This document shows positions 1 to 10,995 of a DNA stretch of 64,000 nt, piece after piece. Position 1 is the first letter of the stretch. Every line of letters starts with the position of its first letter. The notes under the pieces were generated by a model. It was not told the DNA's origin. It did not search any database and saw only the letters and a program-made list of their open reading frames with translations. Location of the stretch: the NCBI RefSeq assembly GCF_963576675.1, contig NC_088916.1, forward strand, positions 26,883,501 through 26,947,500, given 5' to 3'. Source of the stretch: Euphorbia lathyris (lineage: Eukaryota; Streptophyta; Magnoliopsida; Malpighiales; Euphorbiaceae). A program made the position numbers and the translations under genes.

Positions 1-63
1 TTTATCCCAAAGAGAGGCCTGAGACAGGGCGATCCACTCTCCCCGCATCTCTTTTGGTTCTAT
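1..63 (+). pseudogene. LINE (non-LTR) reverse transcriptase fragment
   Basis: Frame 1 reads FIPKRGLRQGDPLSPHLF from the first base. This is the strongly conserved RT block (RGLRQGDPLSP) of plant L1-type LINEs. The frame is lost at about position 64, where an LTR beginning tgttgaaacac starts, so the LINE was cut by that insertion. The rest of the RT would lie upstream of the window. It is a dead fragment and the oldest layer of the stack visible here. Confidence 0.8.
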
Positions 64-64
64 G

Positions 65-686
65 TGTTGAAACACATTTTCACAATGATTTTGATTTGAT
101 AAAATTATTAAATCCCATTGATAAAATATTCCAACACATTAAATTTAAATGCTTTGATTTATTTGTTACTAATGTGATTGTTCAAGTGTTGAGTATTTAA
201 TTCACAAGTATTGAAAGACATTAAGACCAAGGCCCAAAGCCCATGAAGACAAGTCAAAGTCCAAGCAACAGATCCAAGCTTATGGATCAACTCAGCCCAG
301 CAAGAAAAAGGATCCAGAAGGCTTGCTAACTGCTTCACAATGAAGCTGCTAAGTTGAACGGACAAAAGAAAAAGAGCAATTGACTCAACCAACTTGTAGG
401 CAAAGCTAATCTAATTAAGGAAAAGTTCAGACGCAACAGAAAGATGTCGAGGAGACTTTGCCATAAATGGAGAGACAACCTGACGCTTACTGACCAAAAG
501 CATCTGACCACTGATCAATGCAGAAAAGGCAACATTCTTATTGGCCGAAGACTCTGAGCATTGAGGAGCAAAAGGGACAGCAGAGCCGTTTCCCTCCAAC
601 GGTTCTTTCGAAATTCAAAATCACTGAAGGCTCAGGTGTCACTATAAAGAGGCCCTTCATTTGCTTCATTCGAAGCAGGTCTTCAC
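65..686 (+). repeat. Partial, older Sirevirus-type LTR
   Basis: It starts tgttgaaacac and shares its first 150 bases, with many changes, with the LTRs at 687, 15047 and 51029. It also has the same promoter block, with a TATA-like tataaaga at 643-650. It stops where the next LTR begins at 687, so its remaining part should reappear beyond the window. No coding sequence is seen in it. It is a diverged relative of the Sirevirus-1 family, either a solo LTR or the 5' end of a full element. Confidence 0.7.
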
Positions 687-1979
687 TATTGAAACACCTT
701 TCCACATGATTTTGATTTGACAAAATTATTTAATTTAATCTCATGATCAAACAATTAAATTTAAGTGCTTTGATTTAATTGTACTAATGTGTTTGTTCAA
801 TGTTGAGTAAGTTAAGTAATAAAGAACAGGAATTGAACATCTATAAGAGAAAGCCAAAAGTCAGCAGACGCAAGTCACACAGCAGAAGCTGAGTAAGAAT
901 GCAACTCAGCTTCAAGAAAAGAAATGTCTTCTTCAGAAAAGCTTGAAGCTGAGTGGTCGTCAGGTCAGTGTCAATGATCCGTCAACTTGGAAGACAACGT
1001 CTGAGCAAAATTCAGAAGACTCAGAAATCTGTCGGAAGGACCTTTTCGAGAAGCATGGACCATTTGATAAATTACTAGAAGACAAACCTGGCGTTAGAAG
1101 ACAAACCTGGCTACTGTCAAGAACAGAAGACAGGATTGGCCTGCAGCTCTGTAAGCTGACCAAGTGATGACGAAAGGAGACCGTTTCCCCACAATGGCTA
1201 TGTCAGGATTCAAATCATTGGTGCCCCAAAGATCACTATAAAAGGGCCAATTCATCACTTGGATTATACACAAGACAGACAAGCAAATCTTTATCAAGTC
1301 AATTCACTTGCAAAATCCAAAACAGAGGCTGTCTGAAAAGAAAAAGCAAGCTCTTACACCAACTCCTATTTTTGTGTAAAAGTCTAGAGTGATTTTATTC
1401 ATCTAAAGTGTTCTTCACTTAGTGAGAACAAATCTTGTATCATCTGTAAAAGGTTAGTGAAGCTGAGTACTCGGTTATAGTAAGTGGTAGATAGGATTGA
1501 GTAGACGAATAGAGGACGGTACTCTTGCATACTCAGTTGCTATTGTAAAAGGTTTGTGATCTACCTTTAAAGAGCTCAGTAGAGGATTGAAAAAGCTCAG
1601 AAGGATTCTGGGGACTTGACGTAGGCAGAGAGGCCGAACCAGGATAAGTCTGCTGAGTAACTTCTAACCTTTTCTCTTGATATATATATGTATGTGTTGC
1701 TTGCTTAACATTGCTCAGTAAATTAATCTGTACACACTGAAGCTGAGTAATCTGAGTGCTGAGTTGGAAACCGACTTAAATGTTGCTTCCCAACTCACAT
1801 CTGAAATAGCTCTAGTTAGTAAATTGACTAAAGCTGTCTCAAAACATACTCAGCAGTGCTGACCTAAAAACTGAGTAAAGGTATTAAAATTAAAATCAGT
1901 CAGTCTTTAAAGCGAAAAAGTTTAATTAATTCCTAACCCCCCCTTGGAACTAATACTATCACGTTACATGGGACCAACA
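687..1979 (+). repeat. Sirevirus-1 5' LTR
   Basis: It spans from tattgaaacacc (terminal TG mutated to TA) to ggaccaaca, followed two bases later by a tRNA-Met PBS. It is 1,293 bp and matches the Sirevirus-2 LTRs along its length with several indels. It contains a TATA box at 1237-1245. The words ctgag and ctcag occur at least fifteen times in it. Confidence 0.85.
1237..1245 (+). promoter_or_regulatory. LTR TATA box
   Basis: The sequence tataaaagg follows the block tcaaatcattgg, in the same context as tataaaagg at 15704-15712 and 51686-51694 in Sirevirus-2. Conservation of the block across the LTRs supports it as the element's own RNA polymerase II promoter. The transcription start is not visible. 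Confidence 0.6.
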
Positions 1980-1981
1980 AG

Positions 1982-1994
1982 TGGTATCAGAGCC
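1982..1994 (+). other. Primer binding site, initiator tRNA-Met
   Basis: tggtatcagagcc lies two bases after the LTR end. It is complementary to the 3' end of plant initiator tRNA-Met, the usual primer of plant Ty1/copia elements. Confidence 0.9.
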
Positions 1995-2041
1995 TAATAG
2001 CTCACTAATCAAGATAAAACTATCTTGAGCTGATCCCTATA

Positions 2042-3784
2042 ATAGCTGAGAACATCACTCGTTTTCTTCCTAGAAACCAAACAACTCAGATACTCCCTGA
2101 GGGATTATCTATAACTAGGCCTCCCTTGTTCTTTGGGGCCAACTATACGTTTTGGAAAAACAGGATGAAAAATTTCATTCAGGCAACAAATATGAGTGCA
2201 TGGCTAGATATAGTCCAAGGCCCTTTTGTTCCCTATGAAATCATTGACGGTGTAAAAACTGTCAAAAGTGAGGCTAAGTGGTCAGAAGATGACCTTAAGA
2301 AATTACAAAATAATGCTTCGGCTATCAATATGCTTCACTGTGCGTTAGATGCTGCAGAATACAATAAGATTTCAGGCTGTGAGTTAGCACAAGAAATCTG
2401 GAAGAAGCTGGAGGTTACCTATGAAGGAACTAGTAAGGTCAAAGAGTCAAAAGTGAATCAACACATGTTACTGTACGAGCTGTTCGACATGAATGACAAT
2501 GAAGGCATCTCGGAAATGAATACAAGATTCACCAATATAATCAATGAACTCAAGAGACTCGGCAAGAACTTCACTGAGGAAGAACGGGTGAAGAAAATCC
2601 TGAGAAGTCTCCCCAAAAGCTGGCAAGCAAAGAAAATAGCCATTGAAGAAGCTCAGTACCTGACCACGTACAAGTATGACGAGCTCATTGGATCTCTGCT
2701 GACCCATGAGATCTCCATGAAGAACTTTGAGGCCAAAGAAAAGACTGAGGACAAGAAGCAAAAATCTCTAGTCATGAAAGCTAACTCAACCGAAGCTGAC
2801 TCATCAGATGATGAGGAAATGGCCATGTTTACTAGAAAAATGAAGAAGTTGTTTCGGAAAAATGACAAATATAGCAAAAGGCCATTCAAAAGAAGTGACA
2901 AATATAAAGCTGAGTCAAGTGACAGTAGACATAATAAAGACAACTCAAAGCCCATTACTTGCTTTAAATGCCATCAAGCTGGTCACATCAAGTCAAGCTG
3001 TCCTACTCTGAAGAAAGACAAGAAGGGAAGTAGAAAAGCAATGGTGGCAACTTGGAGCAATAGCGATGAGTCAACCTCGTCAGAAGATGATGCCACTGAG
3101 TCAACAAACATCTGTTTCATGGCTAACGAATCTGCTGACCTCTGCCATTCTAAGCAAGCCGACCACTCAGGTCTGTCTGACCATGAGGAACAATCAACAG
3201 AGGTAATGTCTCTACCTTTGCACAGAAATGAAATGATAAATGCCTTGAGTGATCTCTATACACTAATCAAAAAGTGCAACAAGAAAATACGAGCACTTAG
3301 CAAGCGATGTGATGAGATTGAAGAGGTCAAACTCAGTGACCTCCGACATCTTCTCGAGGACAATACCAGGCAAGATGAAAATTTAAAAATCATGCATAGG
3401 TTTGTCTCTGAAGTCCAATCAGATTCCAAAAAACTGAGGAAGGACATCACATCAATACAGAATCAGCTGAATACATCAGTTAAGAAAAAGTTTTGTCCAA
3501 ACGCTGAGTACTCAGGTACTAGTCAGCGGAGATGGAATCCTCAGCAGAATGTCCAGTGTGACTTTTGTGGAAAAAGAGGACATACCACAAAGGTATGCTG
3601 GCATGCTCAGCACCCAAGTGCTGACCAGAATGTAAGATATCCCCTACGAAAAGTTCATTGTAACTTCTGTGGGAAGAATGACCACACTATCAATGCGTGT
3701 CGTCATAAAATTAAATATGATGTATCACCTGCTGACCCTAACAAACGAGGACCCAAAAAGACTTGGGTACCTAAAGATAACTAG
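2042..3784 (+). pseudogene. gag: Sirevirus-1 gag (nucleocapsid/capsid), start codon lost
   Basis: Gag forms the virus-like particle and binds element RNA. The frame runs 580 codons from an ATA at 2042, where Sirevirus-2 has ATG followed by the same AENxTRF peptide, so the start codon has mutated. The N-terminal half is a Ty1/copia gag domain (FWKNRMKNFI, then LPKSWQ at about residue 186). Three CCHC zinc knuckles follow at about residues 307, 506 and 540, the first being CFKCHQAGHIKSSC. An acidic and coiled-coil-like stretch separates the first knuckle from the other two. The frame is otherwise open to TAG at 3782-3784. Without an ATG it is not expected to be translated normally. Confidence 0.85.
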
Positions 3785-3789
3785 TTGTA

Positions 3790-5371
3790 TTGCATGTAAT
3801 CCTGAGGTGTGCTGAGAAGTCAAAGTTGTGGTACATTGACAGCGCATGCTCAAGGCATATGACTGGTGATGAAACTCAATTCATCACACTTGTGCATAAA
3901 CGAGGTGGAAATGTAAGTTTTGGAGACAACAAAAAGGGTAAGATAGTAGGATCAGGTACTGTTGGAGGTAATCCTACTATTGAGTCAGTCTCCTTAGTCA
4001 GAGGACTTGAATATAACCTATTGAGCGTAGCTCAGCTGTGCGACAGTGAGAGAAAGGTTGTATTCGATGCCACTGAGTGTAAAATACTCGATGGTAAAAC
4101 AAATAAGTTGATTTTAACTGCACCTCGTGTTGACAATGTTTTCATGCTAAACTTAGAAAAGAAGTTTTCAAAGAACATATGCTTAGTGTCAAAGGAAGAT
4201 AATTCCTGGCTATGGCATATGAGACTTGGTCATGTAAGCATGGACCTCCTTGCCAAATTAGCAAGAAAGCAATTAGTTGAGGGATTGCCCAAACTCAGGT
4301 TTGAAAAGGATCAATTATGCAATGCTTGTCAGCAAGGAGAACAAATTAAAAAATCTTTTCAAAGTAAAAATGCAGTCTCAACCAAGCGTCCATTAGAGCT
4401 ACTACACTTGGATCTTTTCGGACCAGTCCAGCCGCTGAGCTTGGGTGGTAAGAAATTTTCCCTGGTCATTGTAGATGACTTTTCTCGGTACACTTAGGTC
4501 ATCCTGCTGAGTAGCAAGGATGAAGCTTTTGAGATGTTCTCAACAATGGTTAGAAAACTTGAAAATGATAAAGACCTAAAATTAGCTCACATCCGAAGTG
4601 ATAATGGCGGAGAATTCAAAAATCAACAATTTGATGAATTCTGTGAAGTCAGCGGCATTGACCACAATTTTTCTGCTCCTAGAAATCCTCAACAAAATGG
4701 GGTAGTTGAGAGGAAGAACAGAACATTAGTCAAAATAGCCAGGACAATGCTGAGTGAGAATAGGCTTCCAAAGTATTTCTGGGGTGAAGATGTCAACACA
4801 GCTTGCTATATACTCAATAGGGCTCTAGTCAGACCTATACTTAAGAAAACCCGCTATAAACTTTGGAAAGGACGAAAACCCAACATTGGATATTTTCGTG
4901 CCTTTGGTTGCAAATGCTTTATTTTAAATACTAAAGACAGCCTTGCTAAGTTTGATTCAAAAGCTGACGAAGCCATATTCTTAGGCTACTCAACAAACAG
5001 TAAAGCATATAGGGTGTTCAATAAACGAACTCATGTCTTAGAAGAGTCTGTACATATTAAGTTCGATGAAACTGACCCTGCAAGGAAGATAAGTCACCTT
5101 GTCGAAGATGACCCATGCTCAGCTTCCGCTGACCAAAATGGAGCCGCTGAGTCACTACCTCAAGGGCTGACCAAAGGTAAAAACGAACCTCAAATTACCT
5201 TTACTGACCAATATAATCCTGCAAAGATTGTTGAAACACCTACTCCTGAAGACACTACATTGCCAAAAGAGATCAAGGTTCCAAGAGGACACTCTGAAAG
5301 TAGCATTCTTGATGCCGCTGAGAACACCCTGATGACCAGAAATCAACTCAAGAGATATCTCAGCAACGTAG
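3790..5371 (+). pseudogene. pol: Sirevirus-1 pol part 1: protease and integrase
   Basis: The aspartic protease motif is DSACSRHMTG near 3838. The pre-integrase zinc region (WLWHMRLGHVS, then CNACQQG) and the integrase core follow, with D in LHLDLFGPV, D in RSDNGGEF and E in NGVVERKNRT. The frame has no ATG near its start and is one base out of register with gag; the matching region of Sirevirus-2 has one more base and is in frame, so a 1-bp deletion is likely here. A TAG at 4495-4497 replaces the Trp expected after RYT, at exactly the position of a TAG in Sirevirus-2. The frame ends where the gypsy element enters at 5372. Confidence 0.85.
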
Positions 5372-5881
5372 TGATACAGATTGAGAGCGATAAATGAAGG
5401 TTTTAATCGTAAACCAACAAAGAGGTTCTTCTTTAGCTAAACTAGAAGGAGTGAATCCCAATAAACAAGGTATAAACCTTAGGTTCTCAAAGAGAATGAT
5501 ATTTGATTGATAAAAGTTTTTTCATCCTTATAAAATGGGGGTTTAAATACTTCCCCTAAAGATAAGAGAAAGGACAAGGACTACCCCTAATAGGGTTACA
5601 ATAAGGCTAACAACAAAGGGTAAAATAGGTAATACGCCCCGATAAACGGTACAAAGGTACTGGTACGGAGTGTCGGGTTGTTGGTGAACTCTTTCGGGAG
5701 GAAGTAAACCTAGAGATCCGCCCAGGGGTAGATGTTGATATGCCTCCTTGTGTACTCCTAGATCCGCCCCGCTCGTATGTCATGGGGATCCGCCCCCCTA
5801 GGTACAACCTCCGTGGGTTTGATGTTTGAGGATCCGCCAGAGCGCGCGTGATCAGTGATCCCAGTTAGGATGTCCGCATCA
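5372..5881 (-). repeat. Gypsy element 3' LTR (minus orientation)
   Basis: It runs from tgatacagattgagag to gtccgcatca and pairs with 10486-10995. It encodes the last 41 residues of pol. The 9-mer gatccgcc(c/a) occurs four times at 5715, 5761, 5787 and 5831. A 66-codon open frame on the minus strand appears in both LTRs but has no recognisable domain. Confidence 0.92.
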
Positions 5882-6969
5882 TTCTCTCCTTCTTTAAAAG
5901 ATCTCGGCACTGATTCGTCCTTGTTGAACTCCAAAGGACCATCCGGCTTCCACGGGCTAAGGTCACGGATGTTGAATGCTGGTGAGATTTTACTAAGCCA
6001 ATTCGGCAATGCTATATGATAGGCATTGACATTGACCTTCTTGGTGACCTTATATGGCCCGTATTTCCTAGGCCGAAGCTTGCTGCTTGTGGCGTTGGCG
6101 AGTCTCTCTTTGCCCAAATAGACCATAACCTCATCCCTAACCTCAAACTGTAGGTCCCTGCGGTGCTCATCCGCCTTAGCCTTTAATTTCTGATTTCTCT
6201 CTTCAAGAGTCTCTCTCACCTCTTGGTGCATCTGTACATAATCCTTGGCCAGCTGGTTGGCAGTCACGTTTCCTTTAGGAAGATGGGCTATATCAAGGAC
6301 GTGATTCGGGGTCTTCGTGTATACCACCTCAAATGGGGATCTCCCGGTTCCCGAATGTACAGAGCCGTTGTAGGCGAACTCAGCTTGGGCTAAAACCACA
6401 TCCCACATCTCGGGCTTATCCTTACATTTGTTGCGCAGTAAGTTTCCCAAAGTTCTATTGACCACCTCGGTCTGTCCGTCTGTTTGAGGGTGGGCGGTGG
6501 TACTAAACTTCAGAGACGTATCAAACAGAGCCCACAACGTTCGCCAGAAGTGACTGAGGAACTTCGTATCACGATCCGAGACAATGCTCTTAGGTACGCC
6601 ATGTAGCCTGACAATCTCTTTGAAGAATAGCTTAGCAGTCGCTGAGGCATCATTAGTTTTACGACAAGGTATGAAGTGGGCCATCTTTGAAAACCGATCA
6701 ACCACAACAAAGATGGAATCCATGCCTCTCTGAGTTCTGGGCAACCCTAGGACAAAGTCCATGGACAGATCCTCCCATATGGTCTCTGGCACAGGCAAAG
6801 GTAGTTGCAAGCCAGCATTTGTAGTGCGTCCCTTGGCGGTCTGGCAAATATAGCATCGTTTTACTAAGTAGGCAACATCTCTTCTCATCTTAGGCCAGAA
6901 ATAACGAGAACTCACTGCTTCAAATGTCTTGTCTCGCCCAAAATGCCCTCCAAGGGATCCGCCATGTAG
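5758..6969 (-). pseudogene. pol: Gypsy integrase with C-terminus inside the LTR
   Basis: The frame reads [18 protein letters not shown] (second half of the HHCC zinc finger), MDFVLGLP (first catalytic Asp), IVSDRDTKF (second Asp) and [10 protein letters not shown] (Glu). It then reaches a GPYKV block and FNIRDLSPW near the C-terminus. This is a Ty3 integrase, which joins element cDNA to host DNA. About 385 codons are open here. The first part of the zinc finger ([15 protein letters not shown]) is in this frame, while the preceding RNase H region is in another, so a small indel lies near 7015-7030. The last 41 residues are encoded by the 3' LTR. Confidence 0.88.
5882..5895 (-). other. Gypsy polypurine tract
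   Basis: On the minus strand AAAGAAGGAGAGAA lies directly before the 3' LTR, the position expected for plus-strand DNA priming. It is translated as part of the pol C-terminus (residues FKEGEN). Confidence 0.8.
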
Positions 6970-8771
6970 ATCACGAATAACCTTTTCGCGGATGGAAGTG
7001 CAGGGTAAGCAAAGTTGGTTGCCCTCATGAGATACTCATCCATCAGATGATACGCCCCATCCCCATGCTGGTGTTGACACTTCTCCCAGATACTGCCAAA
7101 GTCAGGATCCGCCAAGTATTCTCCTCTGATGTGTTCAAAACAATCGGTCTCCAGGTTGACGGTTTTTATTAGTGACACCCTTCGACTCAAGGCGTCCGCC
7201 ACCTTGTTCTGTTTTCCAGCCTTTTGGATAAGCTTATAGGGGAACTTATCTATGAAGGCGGACCACCGGGCATGCATGGAGCTTCGAAGTTGCTTCTAAC
7301 TTCCCAGGTACTTGAGAGCTTGGTGGTCAGTGTAGAGGATGAATTCTTTCCCCACCAAGTAATGTTCCCAAACTTTCAACGCCCTCACTACAGCATAAAA
7401 CTCTTGATCATACGTGGCCCATTTTTGCCGTGCCTCACAGAGCTTCTCATTGAAATATGCAATGGGCCTCTTTTCTTGCATCAAGACTCCACCAATCCCA
7501 ACTCCACTAGCATCACACTCAACTTCGAACATTTTATCAAAATTGGGATACGCCAGCACGGGCGCTGTACTCAACTTTTCCTTGATCAGGGCGAAGCTCT
7601 TCTCTTTGGCATCCGCCCACTCGAACCCCCTTCCCTTCTTCAAACATTTCGTCAACGGGGCCACTATGGCACTAAAGTTTTTGATGAATCGGCGATAAAA
7701 TGTTGCTAGCCCATGAAAACTCCTGATATCCCCCACATTCCTAGGAGTGGGCCATTCTCGGATGGCTCTTACCTTCTCCTCATCAACTTGGACCCCATCG
7801 CCACTAACCACGAACCCAAGGAAAACCAGGCTTTCCATGACGAAATCACACTTCTTAGTGTTGGCGTATAACTGGTGTTTCCTTAACAGGTCAAACACTA
7901 TCCGCAAATGCTCCACGTGCTCCACCAAGGTCTCGCTATGAATCAGGATGTCATCAAAATACACAACTACAAATTTTCCAATCACCGGGCGAAGCACCTG
8001 ATTCATCAGCCTCATAAAAGTACTGGGGGCATTAGTCATCCCGAATGGCATAACTAACCACTCATACAATCCATCTCTGGTCTTGAAGGCGGTCTTCCAC
8101 TCATCCCCAGATCGAATCCGTATCTGATGATAACCGCTCCTGAGATCAATCTTGGAGAAAACTCGTGATCCGCCAAGTTGGTCTAGCATATCATCCAGCC
8201 TTGGAATAGGGAACTTATACTTGATAGTGATCTTGTTAATAGCCCTGCTGTCCACGCACATCCGCCAAGATCCATCCTTCTTGGGCGTAAGTAGGGCTGG
8301 GATGGCACATGAACTCATACTTTCTCTAACGTATCCCATTTCAATGAGCTCTTCCACTTTCTGCCTCATGATGTCATTTTCCTTTGGACTCTTTCGATAA
8401 TGGGGAAGGCTTGGCAAACTAGCCCCGGGCACAAGATCGATATGATGTTGGATGTCCCTCAAAGGTGGTAACCCGCTCGGCAGTTCGTCAGGGAATAGAT
8501 CTAGATATTCGCCAAGTAGGCGGGTCACTTCATTCGGCATCTCCCTTTCGCCCCTTTGGGAGGGTTCGTGATTCGCCTTAACCATTACCACATACACCAT
8601 CTGGCTCTCTTCACATTCGCTGACAAATTATTTGTGTGTAGGACAGACTACCAAGGTAGACTTCTCGTCGGCCTTTGGCTCTCTCATCATTGGTGTAAGT
8701 ACGAACTTCACCCCATTCTTCACAAATCTGTAAGTGTTCTCTCTTCCTGCGTGGGTGGCATCGTTATCAAA
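6970..8771 (-). pseudogene. pol: Gypsy reverse transcriptase and RNase H
   Basis: RT copies element RNA into cDNA and RNase H removes the RNA. Motifs in order are [39 protein letters not shown] and the catalytic VVYFDDIL. RNase H follows with [23 protein letters not shown] and [10 protein letters not shown], then a VADALSRR connection block. In-frame stops occur at 8626-8628 and at TAG 7293-7295, just after the RNase H DHQALK block. The frame continues past the latter to the shift near 7020. Confidence 0.88.
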
Positions 8772-10438
8772 CTGCTAGGGTCGGCCCAACAATAGGTGGC
8801 AGGCATCCATATCGATCACATCACAACGGACTTCATCACTATAATCACCAATCATAATAGGTACCCTGCATCTCTGGGTCACCCTAAGTTCACCCACGTT
8901 TTTGATCCATCCCACCCTATAGGGGTCGAGATGCGCCTCCGCCAACAACCCGAATTTCCGAACGGCGCTGCTGCTCACAATGTTCTCTTGGCTCCCACTA
9001 TCTATTATCATATTGCATCGCCCACCTTTCACAAGACAGCGGGTCCTGAATAGTCGGTGCCTCTGATCTCCCTCTCTCCCACTGGAGACTAACAAACGCC
9101 GTACCACATGAATGGCGTATCTCTCTTCATCCGCCTCATCATCATCTTCTCCTAAGGGTTCACAAAATACTTCATCCCCTTCGTCATAGTCATCTTCATA
9201 CCTCTCCACCATGTTGGCGCTCTTCCTCCTAGGACATTCGTTGTATCTATGGCCTGGCTCATTGCACCGAAAACATTTAAAAGGCGCTGGCCTAGCATAC
9301 AGATTGTTGCTCTTAGGTGGTATAGGTGCTTCCTTGTACGGTCTAGTATCTCCGACAGATCCCCTTCCCACACTGTTGACCTTGGCCCCACTGGCACTCG
9401 CCACCTGCTTGCCTTTGTCATAAGACTTCACGTTATCTCTTCCTCCGGCGTATACTTAGTATTGGCGGATCTCCTGGATCTCCCGGTTAGTTGAGACTCA
9501 GCCTTGAGGGCTAAATTCCTGGCATCTTGTACCCGAACCACCATCTGTGTGCCAATACGATCCTAGATGTTGTATCTCAACCCTTCTAGATACCTAGAGG
9601 TCTTTTGGCTTTCAGGTTCTGACAAGTTGGCCCTTGCCGAAAGCCTCAAGAACTCGGAGGTATACTCATGGACACTTCGGGTCCCTTGAGAGCATCCCCT
9701 GTAGGAGCTGTAAATATACTGCTCATAATCTGGCGGTAAGAATCGCTCCCTCAACATCGCCTTCATCCGTAGCCAAGATCAAATCGGATCTCTGCCTCCT
9801 CTTCTTCTCTCTTCCCTCATCTGATCCCACCAAACTGATGCGCCACCCTTCAAGCGATACGCCACCAGCCTTACTTTCCTTTCATCAGGAATCCCATCAT
9901 ACTCAAAGAAACGTTCCACTTCCGATAACCAGTCTAAGAATCCCTCTATATCCAGTTCGCCTCCAAAAGACGGTAAGTCTATTTTTAGCTTAAAGGCATC
10001 ATCTCTACCAAAGTTTCCTAGACCTGGGTATACTCTAGCAACCTCCACACATCGGTTGTCAACAGGCCCAACATCCCTCATAGTCCTAACGGTATCTTCA
10101 TTCCCGATACCCTCAAAGTCATCACTATCACTATCAGCGTTATGCACAAGGACAAAGTTGGGTCTTCTTACCTCAGGATCCCTAGGACCCATTTGTGGAA
10201 GCTGTTGTTCAGGGACTCCTTCCTTTCTCTGGGTTGATCCTCCCGCGGTTGGTCGGATTAGAGCCAGAACCTCCAGTTTGAAGTTTTCTAGGGAGGTGGC
10301 TAGCTCCAGGAATCGTTGGTCGGTTTGCCTCTGCCGCTCATGGCTGGCTTGGATCTGCTCCTCGAGGTGCTCCCTCAGCTCCTCATATCTCCGGTCACTG
10401 GTTTCCATGGAGTTTTGCGGTTGTCGGGGTTGAACCAT
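8772..10438 (-). pseudogene. gag: Gypsy gag and protease
   Basis: The first ATG is at 10436-10438, only 33 bases from the PBS. Gag has a coiled-coil-like N-terminus (EELREHLEEQ), a capsid region with DWLSEVERFFEYD and LRERFLPPDY, and one CCHC knuckle (CFRCNEPGHRYNECP) near 9290. The protease follows with IIDSGSQENIVSS and HLLLGRP. Stops occur at TGA 9779-9781, TAG 9563-9565 and TAG 8772-8774 (where Trp is expected after LLGRP). A frameshift lies between 9563 and 9431. Confidence 0.85.
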
Positions 10439-10470
10439 TGCCAAAAGAAGTTTCGGGTCAGGAAACGATC

Positions 10471-10483
10471 GGCTCTGATACCA
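10471..10483 (-). other. Gypsy PBS, tRNA-Met
   Basis: On the minus strand this reads TGGTATCAGAGCC, two bases inside the 5' LTR end. It is complementary to the 3' end of initiator tRNA-Met. Confidence 0.9.
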
Positions 10484-10485
10484 AC

Positions 10486-10995
10486 TGATACAGATTGAGA
10501 GTGATAAATGAAGGTTTTAATCGTAAACCAACAAAGAGGTTCTTCTCTAGCTAAACTACAAGGAGTGAATCCCAATAAACAAGGTATAAACCTTAGGTTC
10601 TCAAAGAGAATGATATTTGATTGATAAAAGTTGTTTCATCCTTACAAAATGGGGGTTTAAATACTTCCCCTAAAGATAAGAGAAAGGACAAGGACTACCC
10701 CTACTAGGGTTACAATAAGGCTAACAACAAAGGGTAAAATAGGTAATACACCCCGACAAACGGAACAAAGGTACTCGTACGGAGTGTCGGGTTGTTGGTG
10801 AACTCCTTCGGGAGGAAGTAAACCTGGAGATCCGCCCAGGGGTAGATATTGATACGCCTCCTGGTGTACTCCTAGATCCGCCCCGCTCGTATGTCCTGGG
10901 GATCCGCCCCCCTAGGTACAACCTCCGTGGGTCTGATGTCTGAGGATCCGCCAGAGCGCGCGTGATCAGTGATCCCAGTTAGGATGTCCGTATCA
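10486..10995 (-). repeat. Gypsy element 5' LTR (minus orientation)
   Basis: It runs from tgatacagattgagag to gtccgtatca and is the same length as 5372-5881. The target duplication cgtag follows at 10996-11000. Confidence 0.92.

Larger units (their letters stand above)
5372..10995 (-). mobile_element. Complete Ty3/gypsy element, chromovirus-like, inserted in Sirevirus-1 pol
   Basis: Two 510-bp LTRs flank a 4.6-kb interior on the minus strand, with a 5-bp TSD cgtag. The PBS is for tRNA-Met. Coding order is gag, protease, RT, RNase H, integrase, the Ty3 order. The pol frame crosses the polypurine tract and ends inside the 3' LTR, as in CRM-type chromoviruses. No clear chromodomain can be recognised at the C-terminus, so the sublineage is uncertain. 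The LTRs differ at about 20 sites by eye (about 4%), so it is not recent. Coding frames carry several stops and at least two frameshifts. Confidence 0.9.

Noticed and set aside
2126..2128. Gag start at 2126
   Set aside because: The codon is TTG inside the conserved PPLFFGANYTF block; the frame is open upstream to ATA 2042, which aligns with the Sirevirus-2 ATG.
3736..3795. Programmed -1 frameshift between gag and pol in Sirevirus-1
   Set aside because: No good slippery heptamer at the overlap, and Sirevirus-2 shows the ancestral junction is in frame with a stop; a 1-bp deletion explains the offset.
5607..5807. 66-codon minus-strand frame in the gypsy LTR, repeated at 10721-10921
   Set aside because: Present in both LTRs simply because the LTRs are copies; no recognisable domain, and it overlaps the pol C-terminus in another frame.
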